In this document: piece after piece, positions 47,657 through 58,488 of the stretch
Layout: every line of letters begins with the position of its first letter
How positions within the stretch are numbered: the first letter of the stretch is position 1
NCBI GenBank assembly: GCA_012184525.1
Contig: WOFQ01000016.1
Location: 496,001 to 560,000, forward strand
DNA: 64,000 bases
Direction of reading: 5' to 3'
Origin: Xenoacremonium recifei
Lineage: Eukaryota > Ascomycota > Sordariomycetes > Hypocreales > Nectriaceae
Notes under the pieces: model-generated
Database searches by the model: none
Told to the model about the DNA's origin: nothing
The model's input: the letters and a program-made list of their open reading frames with translations, nothing else
Made by a program: the position numbers and the translations under genes

Positions 47657-49882
47657 ATGTGGTCGTCCTCCAGCAGCGGCAAGAAACCTGCGCAGTCGGT
47701 ACGTTCCCGCTCCCGCTCCCGCCTCCCTTGACTCTTGATCTCCTCACGAGACTCGCTCGACTCGACGTAATGCTAACAGCCCCACCGCCGCAGGAGATGG
47801 TCCAAGTTGGTACGTTTGCTGAATCCCCCGCGCCACGGCGTTGAAAGATATCGCAAGACGGCTGGAGCATGTGCTGACCGAGACCCCAATTGTGCCTCTA
47901 TAGACCGTTCAGAGTACGCTTTGGCCTGAGTCTCCTTCGTCCTGAACTGGCGCTGAACGTCATGTCTAGGTCCGCATCACCCTTCTGGAGACCGCCTCCT
48001 CGAGACAACGCTCCTAAGAGGAGTATCACGGCCCCCGGCTCCAGCCTTGTCGTGGGCGCCGCTTACTCACATGCCGATATCCTTAAATTCGACTCCCTGT
48101 ATGTTGTCGAGGCTGCGGCGCTTGGGAGAAAGTCCATTTGCTGACCGAGGTCGCATATCAAGCAACCTATCTAGCTCCTCCCGTCCAAAGACACCTCCCT
48201 CTACCTCTTCTTCCAAAGTACGACATCACGATGCCGCCACTCCTCCCGCACGATCCACCCACGGCAAGAGCTCGAGCTCGCCTCCCTTCAAGAGCTATAT
48301 CAACTTCCTGTCCAATACGAATGACGACTGGAGGGCCGATGAAGACGAGATGATGGGCTATGAAGATGACGATGGTGACGACTTTGGGCTGCCGAGCCTC
48401 TCCAACATGAAGAGGAGGACGAGGCGGATGGCAACACAGAACAACACATCACCAATCAACAAGACAGAGGCGAGTAATCTGGTCGCGCCAATGAGCGAGC
48501 CGCTTGATGCCCTCCAGTCGAGGCGATACTCAAACAGTGCCGACATCGCTGTGGAGCGCCCCTCGCCGACATATCCCATGCCCAAGAAGAGCGAAGGCAA
48601 AATTCTCCGGCCACAATATAAGGAGATTCTCAGAGGTTGGTCTTAGACTCGATATATATTTGTGTGCCGTCACTAACAACCACAAGATCCTGCCAACGCC
48701 CTACATCTCATCAACTATCCTTCTATCCCCAGCAACGCCTCCCCAAAAGAAGCCGACGCAATCAACTCCCGCATAAGCCGCATAAACAAATTCAAGAAGC
48801 TTTTGCAAGCATCCTCTATCTCTTTACCACAACTTCGCCAACTGGCCTGGTCAGGCGTGCCCGAAGAGGTTCGCGCCGTGACTTGGCAACTTCTCCTCAG
48901 CTACCTGCCGACAAATAGCGAAAGGAGGATAGCAACTCTGGAAAGGAAGCGGAAAGAATACCTTGATGGTGTTCGACAAGCATTCGAGAGGGGAGGTGTC
49001 AGTACAACATCGACAAACACGGCCCCATCAAGTAGGACGAGGGGCTTAGATGAGGCGATATGGCATCAGATCAGCATCGATATCCCAAGGACGAATCCCC
49101 ACATCGAGCTCTACAGTTATGAAGCAACACAACGCTCGCTCGAGCGCATCCTATACCTTTGGGCCGTAAGACATCCCGCGAGCGGCTATGTGCAAGGCAT
49201 CAACGATCTCGTCACTCCCTTCTGGCAAGTCTTCCTGGGCATCTACATTGGCGATCCCAACATCGAGTCTGGCATGGACCCCGGGCAGCTTCCGCGGTCT
49301 GTTCTAGACGCTGTAGAGGCAGACTCCTTCTGGTGCTTGACGAAACTGCTCGACGGTATTCAGGATCACTACATCGTCGCGCAACCCGGGATCCAGAGGC
49401 AGGTGGCTGCGCTACGCGATCTCACGGCACGCATTGATTCAACCCTCTCCAAACACCTCGAGCAAGAGGGTGTAGAGTTCATTCAGTTTAGTTTCCGATG
49501 GATGAACTGTCTCCTCATGCGGGAAATCAGCGTAAAGAACACGATCCGAATGTGGGATACCTACCTCGTACGTCCTCCCCCTCTCTCACTTATCACCCAC
49601 CTCACACACTAACCTCCCACGCAGGCCGAAGAACAGGGCTTTTCCGAGTTCCATCTCTATGTCTGCGCCGCCTTCCTCGTCAAGTGGTCCGACAAACTCG
49701 TCAAGATGGACTTCCAGGAGATCATGATGTTCCTCCAGTGTCTGCCCACCAAAGACTGGACCGAGAAGGACATCGAGCTGCTCCTTAGCGAGGCCTTCAT
49801 CTGGCAAAGCCTTTTCAAGGGCTCGGCTGCGCACTTGAAGGGCCAACCCAGCCGTGAACCTATAACGAATTTGCAGCTGTGA
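47657..49882 (+). CDS. GYP1: Gyp1-type TBC-domain Rab GTPase-activating protein (602 aa)
   Basis: Gyp1 switches off Ypt1/Rab1-class GTPases in ER-Golgi and autophagy traffic (known for the family). Seven exons fit in phase: 47657-47698, 47794-47809 (16 nt), 47904-47913 (10 nt), 47970-48098, 48163-48635, 48687-49567 and 49625-49882. The N-terminal third is Ser-rich and acidic (DDDGDDFGLPSLSNMKRR). The TBC domain starts at about residue 278 (WSGVPEEVRAVTWQLL). It shows the arginine finger in ISIDIPRTNP (about R358), the glutamine finger in SGYVQGINDL (about Q393), and FRWMNCLLMRE..IRMWDTY near the end. The two mini-exons are inferred because no other splice path joins MWSSSSSGKKPAQS to SASPFWRPPPRDN in frame; the catalytic part is certain. 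Confidence 0.92.
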
Positions 49883-50430
49883 TAGCACCACTTTTTCGTT
49901 CGGGCACTCCAGCAGTTAATGACGATAGCGTGCATTGGAATTGTTAGGATATCGGCGAAATGAGACGAGGAGCCGAGCGAGCGAGCAAAAAGAGTAAATC
50001 CCTACCTAGATATCATTCGTTGAATGTATGCATGCATAATGAAGTGGAAGGCGTGTACTGAAGGTTGGGCATGTCAAGGAGTTAGCTGAATTCGATTGTC
50101 TTCCAGCGAAAGACCAGGATAACAAGCTTTGCGTCAATCAATCAATCAATCATTCAACACCATAATTTGAGAGATGTGATTTGTTGAATTAACTTCTCTA
50201 TTATGTACTTTCTGAAGGTATAAACGGCGGGCATGTTCTCAGTCCCTTAATCACACAAACATATACAACGCTTCAGCCGCCCTTTCATCCAGAACATCAA
50301 TCAAAACACCTCCCTGTCGTTGTAGACGGATATCTCCAAACTCCAAAAAACGCCAGGCCGTCGAAGCGTACAGAATGACACTATCAAGTGGTATCATCTC
50401 CCGTTGTCGCTGATGCGCCAATCGTCATCA
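49883..50430. other. Tail-to-tail intergenic spacer
   Basis: GYP1 (plus) and the GT90 gene (minus) converge here, so 548 bp must hold both 3' UTRs and terminators. A CAAT tetranucleotide repeat lies at about 50134-50151. No gene is seen. Confidence 0.5.
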
Positions 50431-52254
50431 TCATGCATCCATCAGATCCTGGACATAGCCGAGCATATCTCGCCTCTCATCACAGATTCTCGCCCACTCG
50501 AGCAACAGCCTCCACACGTAGAGCCGCATGTCGGCCTTTCTCAATACGCTCTCCGCCCACAGCTGGCCCTGCTCAGCGATGTACCGAGCTGCGGCATCGC
50601 CGACGCCGCCGTCATCGCTGAAATACTCGAGGACCGAGTACAGATCCTGGAAAGTGTTGTCGAGCGGGATGAAGTGAACCCAGGGCGTGAGGCGGTCGTC
50701 GTGCCACTCAGCGTATATGGTGGCCTTCAAGGGCACGCTGGTGGAACGCATGAAGCCGCGGAAGCGCGCACTGAAGGAGTTGCCGTCGGCATCGGGCAGG
50801 AACTTGTATGAGTACTGCTCAAACATCGACATGGATCCAGCATGCGAGTAGTATTTCGCTCGGTCGCCGCAGTCCTCCGCTGAGCAAATGAGGTGAACGA
50901 ATCCGACATTGGCGAACTTTTTGAGCCAATCGCCAAGCTGCTTGAACGTGCGCCGTGTGCTCTTATAAATCTCGGCAGACGGTAGCTGGAACGTGGGGGC
51001 GACATTGCCATTGTGTTCCATGTCTGAGACCTGCGTGCCGTTGAGCATCTGAACCAGGCGGTGACGCTGGAAATGATGCCAAGTACTAGGCCGGGCACGA
51101 CCTCCAGTGGCATCACCACGCCAGACAACACCGTTCTTCTTTTTCGCCCATACTGGGCCGTGCTTATCGCCTCCCGAATAGAATTCGTTGTCCGTCAAAT
51201 ACATCGCTCCAGGGATGAGAATCTCGTTGTTCATCGGTAGCTTCGAACCACCGAACATGGGAATGAGCTCTTTCGAAACCGAAACACTCACAGGCTCGAT
51301 GAAGGTGCCATGTAAGTAACGCATGTGCGGTTGCAGGCAAGGGTCCATAGCTGCCGTCCAATTCTTCACGAAGCCCTTGTACGAGTATTCGCCAGACCAG
51401 TCCGTCGGGTAATCGAGAGGTGCGCTCAGGTTGGATAGCTGCGGAACATCGCGAGACGGCGAATCTGGTCCGCAGGTCACACGAGCCAGTTCCCAGTAGT
51501 TGTTGTCTCCATTAAGCCAATTCGGGTCGTATGCCTGTAGGTCTTGCGCATCAACATCAGCCAAGCTCCTCCACGTCGTGTTCACATCGGCTGTTGGGAC
51601 CAATTTTCGGTGCTTCTGTTCCACCTCGAGCATCTTGGCAATGTCCTCGAAGGGAACAAGCAGTCGGGGCTCGTCCAAGTAGTTTATGGGCATGTCCACG
51701 TCCGGCAGATGAGGCGCAAAGCTCTGAACAAGCTCAGTCCACAACTGTAGCCACGCGACCCGGTTCGTGGTGTCTCCAACGCCAGTCGCATTTCCTTTTC
51801 GGACCTTGACAGTCCAATGCCATGAACTGGCTCGTTTGGTCAGCGTATCAGGGTCCAATGCCCAGAAGGGCCGGAGATCTTTGTATATGCGATCAAAGTA
51901 TTCCTCGACAATGATAGCATCGTCCGCTATCGCAGCCTTCACCCACTCGTCGAAACCTGGCGGAGGATGTCTTCCGCGTCTTGCGCGATAACGGGCAGAA
52001 GCATCGAAGATGTCGTGGCTGCGCTTTGCGAGGAGCGCCTCATGTCGTGTTCGGGCCTCGATCATCAACTTCTTGATCGGGTGCTTAGTGCCGAAGGCGA
52101 TTTGCGCGTGCCTGGGATCAACCGGTTCGTCCCATGTCTTCGAATGGCTCCAGAGGGTGTAGTTGGCGATGATGAAGCTGAGGAAGAGGAAAATGGTGAA
52201 GTACCGTGCGAGGAATCGCGAGGGAAATCCTCGACGGTTAATCATGGTGCTCAT
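50431..52254 (-). CDS. CAP10-like glycosyltransferase, family GT90 (607 aa)
   Basis: It is a single-exon gene. Residues about 17-36 (RYFTIFLFLSFIIANYTLWS) form one membrane anchor after a short basic tail, giving type II topology typical of Golgi glycosyltransferases. The lumenal part carries family marks: a conserved stretch around DPCLQPHMRYLHGTF, the acidic segment FYSGGDKHGPVW, VVWRGDATGGRARPSTWHHF..HRLVQMLNG, and the C-terminal AGSMSMFEQYSYKFLPDADGN with SARFRGFMRSTS. Family members such as Cryptococcus Cxt1/Cap10 transfer xylose or related sugars to glycans; the donor and acceptor here cannot be told from sequence. Several N-glycosylation sequons are present (for example NTTW, NLSA, NGT). 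The start ATG is the first in frame, and another Met follows at residue 4. Confidence 0.9.
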   Translation of the reverse strand: MSTMINRRGFPSRFLARYFTIFLFLSFIIANYTLWSHSKTWDEPVDPRHAQIAFGTKHPIKKLMIEARTRHEALLAKRSHDIFDASARYRARRGRHPPPGFDEWVKAAIADDAIIVEEYFDRIYKDLRPFWALDPDTLTKRASSWHWTVKVRKGNATGVGDTTNRVAWLQLWTELVQSFAPHLPDVDMPINYLDEPRLLVPFEDIAKMLEVEQKHRKLVPTADVNTTWRSLADVDAQDLQAYDPNWLNGDNNYWELARVTCGPDSPSRDVPQLSNLSAPLDYPTDWSGEYSYKGFVKNWTAAMDPCLQPHMRYLHGTFIEPVSVSVSKELIPMFGGSKLPMNNEILIPGAMYLTDNEFYSGGDKHGPVWAKKKNGVVWRGDATGGRARPSTWHHFQRHRLVQMLNGTQVSDMEHNGNVAPTFQLPSAEIYKSTRRTFKQLGDWLKKFANVGFVHLICSAEDCGDRAKYYSHAGSMSMFEQYSYKFLPDADGNSFSARFRGFMRSTSVPLKATIYAEWHDDRLTPWVHFIPLDNTFQDLYSVLEYFSDDGGVGDAAARYIAEQGQLWAESVLRKADMRLYVWRLLLEWARICDERRDMLGYVQDLMDA

Positions 52255-54389
52255 TCAGACAGTCCAGCAGACCCAACAGTCAGATGCTCCGCAAGACGTG
52301 GTTGTAAAAGCATGGAGCTGGTGGGACGAGAATCAAGGTCGATGGAGATGAGAGCTGGCAAGGTCGAGGCTGTCGAGCATGTTTCGTCTAAGTGAGGGAG
52401 TTCACTTGAACGGCTTCGGGAGAAGGTTGGGGAGAAGTGAGGGTTTGCGGCACGAGGCGCAACGTCGCAAACGGCCAGCCAAAACTTCAGCAAGACAGGA
52501 GGAGAAGAGAAGAAGCCATGGCGAAAAAAGTCGCGGACCTAATTAATTGAGGTAGGTAGGATAAGGGATAAAGGATAAGGGTAAAAAGGCCGGTCGGGTC
52601 GCGGAGTACGGGGAGCGGTGCGGGTGATTTTGATTTAGTCTTAGCCGGCGGAATGCCATGTCTCTGTAATGAGAACGAACCCAGAGGCCCCGCCACAGGT
52701 CTCCAGTAGTGAGGATTTAAGCATCGATCTGGGAGGGGAGGGGGCAGTTGGTGTTGGGAGAGGATATCCAGGGGGGGTGGTCTCTGCCCATCACTCGATG
52801 GCCTCGCCCGAACATCCCGTCGTCACCGGTCTCAGAAGAAGAGGGTTTCTCTGCGCGCAGACAAAAATAGAATTTGCAGAGGAATGCATTGGTCGGTGAC
52901 ATCAACCACTTGGTTTTCTTGACGCCCTCGGGGGCTTGCCGGAGCCTGCCTGGATCGCCGCGTCTGAATCAGGGCTGGTTGCGGGCTGGCCTTATCAAGA
53001 GATTGAGAAACTTGGATGATGGGATTCGGAGCAGCTTAGCCTTGCCTTGGGAAAGAAGCTCCGTGACGGGCTGGGTTTAGCCCGGAAGTGTACGCGGCCA
53101 GCCCCACCATTCGCCTGCAGCAGCTCGAGTCCGTCCAATCAGAGCACGTATCCCGCGCTCGCTTGCAACCCTCGACAGGAACACAGCGGGCTTGGCCACT
53201 GAAAGCAGCCACCCAACAGCGCTTCGAGTGCTGCGATTGGGAGGGGTTGCCCCTGTGGCTGGTAATAACCCCCTACCAGCATGGCCTGTTGGCCCCCGGC
53301 GCTATCGGATAAGGAATTGGGTCCAATCGCCGGTGCACATGGCCCATCGTTGTTCCCACGCTGCCAAATTAATCTACTCACACAAGGTTATGACATCTCC
53401 CGCTTAAAAAGTGCTTGATTGCTTCGATTGGCAGAGTCCCTGCCCCTGTTCCCTGTCCCTTGTCGCCCAGCTTCCCAGAACTCTTTGACGCATTGTTAGC
53501 GGCAACAATTGCTGGTGTCCTCGTTCGAGGGACTCAACACTATTGCCCCCCCTTCTTGCTCTGCTTCTCCGCAGGCCTGACTAGCTAGTGCGCTCGCCAG
53601 TCGAGACCAGTGCTTCATCATCATGACGGGGAAATGAGCCTCGCCTGTCTGGCTCGCAAATCCACTGTAAAGACTGCGCGTCTGATCGCGTGCTCGAAGG
53701 TTACCGAGTCTTGACATTCTCCCCGAGGCTGAGACAAGACATCCAGGGGCGACCGGGAGTGCCATGTCTTAGACGTCTTCGTCACCTCTAACCCGCTCAC
53801 CCTTCAAGCCTAGGGGCTTCTGTGATCAAGAATTCTCTTGTCGAGGTCGCGTGCCTCTTCGGGGTTGAGCCGACAGGCCGTTAAATTGCTGCGAATGATC
53901 CTGCGAGAGATGTAAAAGATAACGGAAGTCGCCAAGCCACATACTCCGTACTCCGTAATGCCAATAAGCATCTTAATCACGTAGTCTAGACCCCAGTGCA
54001 CTCTCTCCGTCGATGTAGGACTCGGCCAACACGAGGAATTAATAAGACTCCACTATCCCAGTTGATCCATTCGAAGCCACCTATATTGTTGTAGACATTA
54101 TGCTCCGTACACATCAAGCATTCTCATGTTCCAGTTGCTCTGTTTCGGCTGATGTATGTCGTTGGTTGATTGCGAAGTCTGCAACAATATGGCTCTCCCT
54201 CTCAAAAATGGATGGTGGGTTACGACAGGGGACCACATTGACGGATACATACATGTGTCGCTATTGTTAAGAGGCTGCATCATGATGCGCCCAGTAAGCT
54301 GCCAATCTCATCTTCGACCACCGATCAATTCACATTGCTTGTCAGCATCATCCTTTGTAAATGCATTGCTTGCTCTCCGTCTGTATCTT
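52255..54389. other. Intergenic upstream of the GT90 gene; no gene recognised
   Basis: This contains the promoter side of the GT90 gene. Short reading frames at 53496-53765 and 53810-54001 (minus) have no family signature. A tandem ACTCCGTACTCCGTA is at 53943-53957. Confidence 0.4.
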
Positions 54390-54705
54390 CTTATCCTTGT
54401 TCGGGGGTTCACGTGATCTCCAGCGATGTTCACGTGTAGGGTAAGTGAGTCTCTTTACGAAGAGAAGGAAATCTTCAACTGGGAAACTTAATGAACTCTG
54501 GAGAATAGTTCAGGTGTGGTCTATCTCGATGGTGCCTTCAAACTTACTCCGGTGGTTGTCTTCTTATGTTTCATGTTTAATTGATGGTGGCTGTTCTGTA
54601 TCTCTTGATAACGGTGCATGCCTTTGTCCCACTTTAACTACACTTCACAGCAATCAAGACGACTCTATGTAACTCAGCTCTTTCAACAACACCTCACTCA
54701 CCATC
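54390..54705 (+). promoter_or_regulatory. Promoter region of ureidoglycolate hydrolase with GATA sites and E-boxes
   Basis: Two CACGTG boxes lie at 54410-54415 and 54431-54436. GATA-type cores occur as TTATCC near 54390 (GGATAA on the minus strand) and GATAAC at about 54607-54612. GATA factors (AreA/Nit2) activate purine-catabolic genes in related fungi. That they act here is inference; single GATA cores occur often by chance. Confidence 0.4.
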
Positions 54706-55449
54706 ATGTCCGTGACAATCAATGTTGACGGCCTTAAACTCCGGATCCCAGCCAAACCGCTGACCCAAGAAGCCTTTGCACCCTTCGGCGATGTTGTCAG
54801 CAATCCTCGACCAGATCTCCATCCAACAACCTACGCCTCGCAAGGCGGCCAGCTGCCATACAACGGCGTCTCGGCCAACCAGGGCACCGCCATCCAATAT
54901 CGCAATGTCAGTCGCCCGCGGAACCTTTACCAGCAGGCACCTAGCGGCAATGGCAACCTCATTATAAGCAATTTTGTCTGCGGCGCACGGCAATTGGAGT
55001 CGGTGGACGGCCTACCGAGCTTCACAGTGTCCATCCTCGAGCGCCACCCCTTCACATCGCAGACCTTTTCCCCCCTCGCCTCCTCCTCATCCCCAGCATC
55101 CTACCTCGTTATCGTGGCTCCGAGTCTTCCTCCGAGTGCCGCAGATGCACACCTTCCCGTCCCCTCGGGAGAGGGTCTTCCAGGCCGGGGCCGGCCGGAC
55201 GTCGCTCGGCTGCGGGCGTTCTTGGCGACGGGGAAGCAGGCCGTGACATACGGGGCCGCGACTTGGCACGCACCGATGGTAGCGCTGGGAAAAGAGGGAA
55301 CGTCGGTTGACTTTTTGGTGGTGCAGTGGTCGAGTGGTGTAGGCCAGGAGGATTGTCAACTTGCCCTGTTTGAGGGGGATGTGGAGGGGGTGAAGGTTGT
55401 GATAACCGCGGACAGGGGAGAAAAATCGAAGAGGCTTGAACGGTTGTAG
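54706..55449 (+). CDS. DAL3: Ureidoglycolate hydrolase/lyase (247 aa)
   Basis: The enzyme releases urea from ureidoglycolate to give glyoxylate, a late step in allantoin and purine use as nitrogen source; it is expected to be cytosolic or peroxisomal. It is a single exon starting MSVTINVDGLKLRIPAKPLT, with family marks PLTQEAFAPFGDVV, the segment FTVSILERHPFTSQTFSPL, and GAATWHAPMVALGKEGTSVDFLVVQW near the C-terminus. A hydrophobic/Ser-rich insertion (SSSSPASYLVIVAPSLPPS) lies in the middle, as in other fungal members. Length fits the family. Upstream GATA cores agree with nitrogen control. The next gene in tandem, a 2H phosphoesterase, has no obvious pathway link. Confidence 0.92.
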   Translation: MSVTINVDGLKLRIPAKPLTQEAFAPFGDVVSNPRPDLHPTTYASQGGQLPYNGVSANQGTAIQYRNVSRPRNLYQQAPSGNGNLIISNFVCGARQLESVDGLPSFTVSILERHPFTSQTFSPLASSSSPASYLVIVAPSLPPSAADAHLPVPSGEGLPGRGRPDVARLRAFLATGKQAVTYGAATWHAPMVALGKEGTSVDFLVVQWSSGVGQEDCQLALFEGDVEGVKVVITADRGEKSKRLERL

Positions 55450-55916
55450 AGGGCAATCGAATCTAAACCAGGAAAAAAATTCAATCAAATTATCCACAGA
55501 AGTTAGCAGCTTGAGTTGACTGTGGTTTTATGAGTTGAAGTGATGCTGACTTATCCTTCACATAGTCGCTTGTACATCAACTTTATATTTATACTTAAAT
55601 CCAACGCAACCTCCTCTAAATACCACCACACTAGTTCATGACTTATGTACAGCATGTATAGACATAAAAAGGATTAGTTCATTCTTTGGAATGTATAGAT
55701 GCGTTGCCGCATAGGGCCGGCTTAGTCATCGCTATGGACATCTGAGACCGGAAAACGCGTGTTGACTCACTGAGTCTCATCTCAACCCCGTCTCAATCAG
55801 CAAATGCCGGTTGGGTCGGAGATGATCCCGGGTATTTGACATATAAGAACACCGATCAACAATTATCCTTTCTTTAGAGGACAGATCTTCGATACCGATT
55901 AACTCGAGACATCACA
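55450..55916. other. Short intergenic spacer
   Basis: 467 bp between two plus-strand genes contain the 3' UTR of the ureidoglycolate hydrolase gene and the promoter of the next gene. The sequence is AT-rich with no reading frame of note. Confidence 0.5.
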
Positions 55917-57007
55917 ATGAGTGAACAGTTCGAGTCAACTGATGCCCGCAACAAGTTGGAGGACCTGTCCGGCATTGTCCTCAAACCCGGCGAAAACCCA
56001 TACAACGCTCTCATTCAGGCTTGTCATGACGATCCCGTAAGGCCCCTCTTTGCCGAATCCACAACTCGTACTCTCCTTTCTTTATGTCACTCATTTACTG
56101 ACCCGCATCAGGCTGAGATACAAACTCTCTATTCCGTCCACCGTACCAAGCGCAACGCCCAGCAGAAAGAGAAATTTCTATCCGCAGATTACAAGGAACT
56201 CATCATCGACCAATATCTTCTCAGTCTTGAGACTCAGCCAGGATTCCGAGATGAGCGTAACTGTTTTGTCTTCTGGGCTAGACCGCCGGATCATGTTGTC
56301 CGGTTGGCGGCGAAGCTGCAAGCAATGTTGAAGGAGGCATCTCCTAGTATGTTACCTCCCGAAGTGAACATTAGGAAAAGTGCTGAACAGCTACTGTAGA
56401 TATCTGGCTTATGCCCACCCATAGAATGCATCTCACGACTCTGGAGGTCGCCTTCTCCAAGACACCTCCCGAAATCGCATCCCTGGTCTCTGCCCTCCGG
56501 CCCTCTATCCCGTCCATAGTCAACTACCCCTTTAGCCATCGAGCACGACTCGTTAAGCCGTTCATCTCGTATGATCTGTCCGCTTTCGCCGTTTCATTCC
56601 TGCCGGCCAGCGGCGAGCCTCCCCTCTCGCCAGCTCCTGTCGAGCCCCTTGTAACAGAGGGCATCACGCAGGGCGACGCCTACACGTACCACCATCTACG
56701 TCGGGATATCTTTGACATGGTTCAGGAGGGCGGCGTGGAGGTCGGCTCGCGATACCAGGTGCCGAGTGCACACATCACACTGGGTAGGTACTTGACTGAT
56801 GAGGAGCACGATACGCCGGAGAAAAGACAGCGGTGGGTTGAGGCGATTGACAAGATCAATAAGTGGCTGGAGGAAGAGGTTTGGGATCGTGAGGATGCAG
56901 AGGTTATTGGGGAATGGGTTGTTGGTCAGGAGAAGGGATTGGATGCGAGGAATGGGACATTGTGGTATGGAGGTGGACGGACGATTATGCTTGGGGAAGG
57001 GTTTTGA
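55917..57007 (+). CDS. 2H-family cyclic phosphodiesterase / RNA-ligase-like protein (320 aa)
   Basis: Three exons fit: 55917-56036, 56112-56346 and 56400-57007 (donors GTAAGG and GTATGT, both introns phase-consistent). The protein has the two short HxT motifs of the 2H phosphoesterase superfamily (LigT and cyclic nucleotide phosphodiesterases): HLTTLE at about residues 129-131 and HITLGRY at about 243-245. The spacing of about 115 residues is normal. An N-terminal helical part contains YSVHRTKRNAQQKEKFLSAD and VFWARPPDHVV. Relatives are annotated as RNA ligase/cyclic nucleotide phosphodiesterase; the physiological substrate in fungi is unknown. There is no targeting signal. The 53-bp second intron contains an in-frame stop if retained. 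Confidence 0.88.
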
Positions 57008-57383
57008 GTGTCATGAGGATTGTCATTTCGAGTCGTGACTATACTAGACGGATAGATCTAGAATAGAATAGAACAGAGCCTCTCGGATATCATTCTGCAC
57101 CTGGAAGAATCGTCTCCTCAGGACCTCGTCTCAAACTCCGCAAACCCTAAACCAGCTCTCACTTTTTTTTGTCTTGTCTGTTGTCTTCGATCGCGATGGG
57201 GGTTTCCGATGAGAGCGAGGGGCCATTTGTAACATCACAGAGATTCTTTTATTTCGTTCCCTATGAACCATTCCTCAATCGAGGACAGTGCGTAGTACCC
57301 CCAATCGCCAGTGTTTCCATGATGCCCAAATGCTGCCAAGGAGAAGCGTGAGAAATGGTGACCCCCAACAACACATAAACCAT
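57008..57383. other. Convergent spacer before RPL44
   Basis: 376 bp between the 3' end of a plus-strand gene and the 3' end of RPL44 (minus) hold both 3' UTRs. No further gene is seen. Confidence 0.5.
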
Positions 57384-58137
57384 TTAGAACACCAGAGCCG
57401 CGCCCTTCGTCTTCTTGTCACCACTGTTCGACATCTGTTAGCAGCGTGCCATGCACTCCGTGGAAATCGTTAACGTACCCCAGCTCGAAGTGCTTGCATC
57501 GCTTCAGCGCCAGCTGCAGCTTGGTCTTGCACTTGACGCACTCCAATCGCAACACAACCTTCTTGGTGGTCTTGGCCTTCTTGTGAAAGACGGGCTTGGT
57601 CTGACCACCATAACCGGACTGCTTTCGGTCGTATCGTCGCTTACCCTGGGCGAACAGGGAGGCTTTGCCGGCCTTGTACTGCGTCACCTTGTGCTGGGTG
57701 TGCTTGCGGCACTCCTTGCCCTTGCAGTAGGTGTTTCGGGTCTTGGGAATGTTGACCTGCAAGAGAGCGTGTCAGTCCGTGTACAGATGAAGGAGACGAA
57801 TGCCCGGCGATGATGTATCCAGATCCCACGACTACCAGTCATCGGCCCGCATCGTAACAAGTCTTGAAGCGTGTTGCTGAGTTGTCGAATCTCTGGTAAT
57901 CCGAATAATCGAGCGATGTCGAATGCAGCCATGTTGTGTCGATAAAACTCCATGTTGATGAGTTGGGAAACATCCCTCCGCTTCTGCCGTCACTTCGAAA
58001 ATTCATGCCACTTCCCCAATTCAAGACTTGTCATTCGTGCGGGCGATCGGACGGATAGGCGTGGGCTTGGGAACAAGCATCGTGTCGAGTATATCAAGGC
58101 GATATAGGTCGGATTATGGCTGGAGTAGACATACCAT
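57384..58137 (-). CDS. RPL44: 60S ribosomal protein eL42 (L44), 106 aa
   Basis: It is a component of the large ribosomal subunit near the E-site. Three exons fit: 58135-58137 (the ATG alone), 57479-57756 and 57384-57423. The 378-bp and 55-bp introns have donors GTATGT and GTACGT. The protein starts MVNIPKTRNTYCKGKECRKH and ends GGDKKTKGAALVF, exactly the family length. The four zinc-binding cysteines (C12, C17, and C.KC in LRLECVKCKTK) are present. Residue 56 in GYGGQTKPVFHKK is proline, the form sensitive to cycloheximide in yeasts. It lies head to head with epsilon-COP. Confidence 0.97.
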
Positions 58138-58488
58138 CTTGACGACTTTGTGCGGGTGCCGTTCCTTGGGTGTTTGGTGATGCGAAGTTCCGAAGTCAGA
58201 GCGAAATTTGGAGGTTTTGGTGATTTCTCGCTTTGTGGGCAACTAGGGTCGGCGCCAGTCCTGATTGGGGCGGTGTGGCTCGCCGGCACTAGCCACAACG
58301 CTTTGGCCTGAAATCCAGGGCTGCAAGGTTCACCGAGGTGAGACGCCACAGTTAGCTCGGTGAAGCTTGGACCCCCTGACTCGAAGCCCCCACCATTGGA
58401 TCTCACCTAGCAGCCAGGCCATCTATCACAAGGTGTTCTTTATTAGCGACGGGGGACATCTCGATATCTACCACGCCGAACCGCAGCC
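58138..58488. promoter_or_regulatory. Bidirectional promoter between RPL44 and epsilon-COP
   Basis: Start codons are 351 bp apart and face away from each other, so both promoters share this stretch. ACTAGGGTCGG near 58243 resembles the AGGGT-type elements seen at fungal ribosomal protein genes, but this is a weak match. Confidence 0.55.

Noticed and set aside
53496..54001. Two short minus-strand frames (89 and 63 codons)
   Set aside because: No family signature. The second begins at GTG and contains the ACTCCGTACTCCGTA repeat, which makes a chance frame more likely.
57757..58134. Possible box C/D snoRNA in the RPL44 first intron (GATGACT and CTGA about 70 nt apart)
   Set aside because: No terminal stem pairs the ends, the box C match is poor, and the CTGAC is best explained as the intron branch site.
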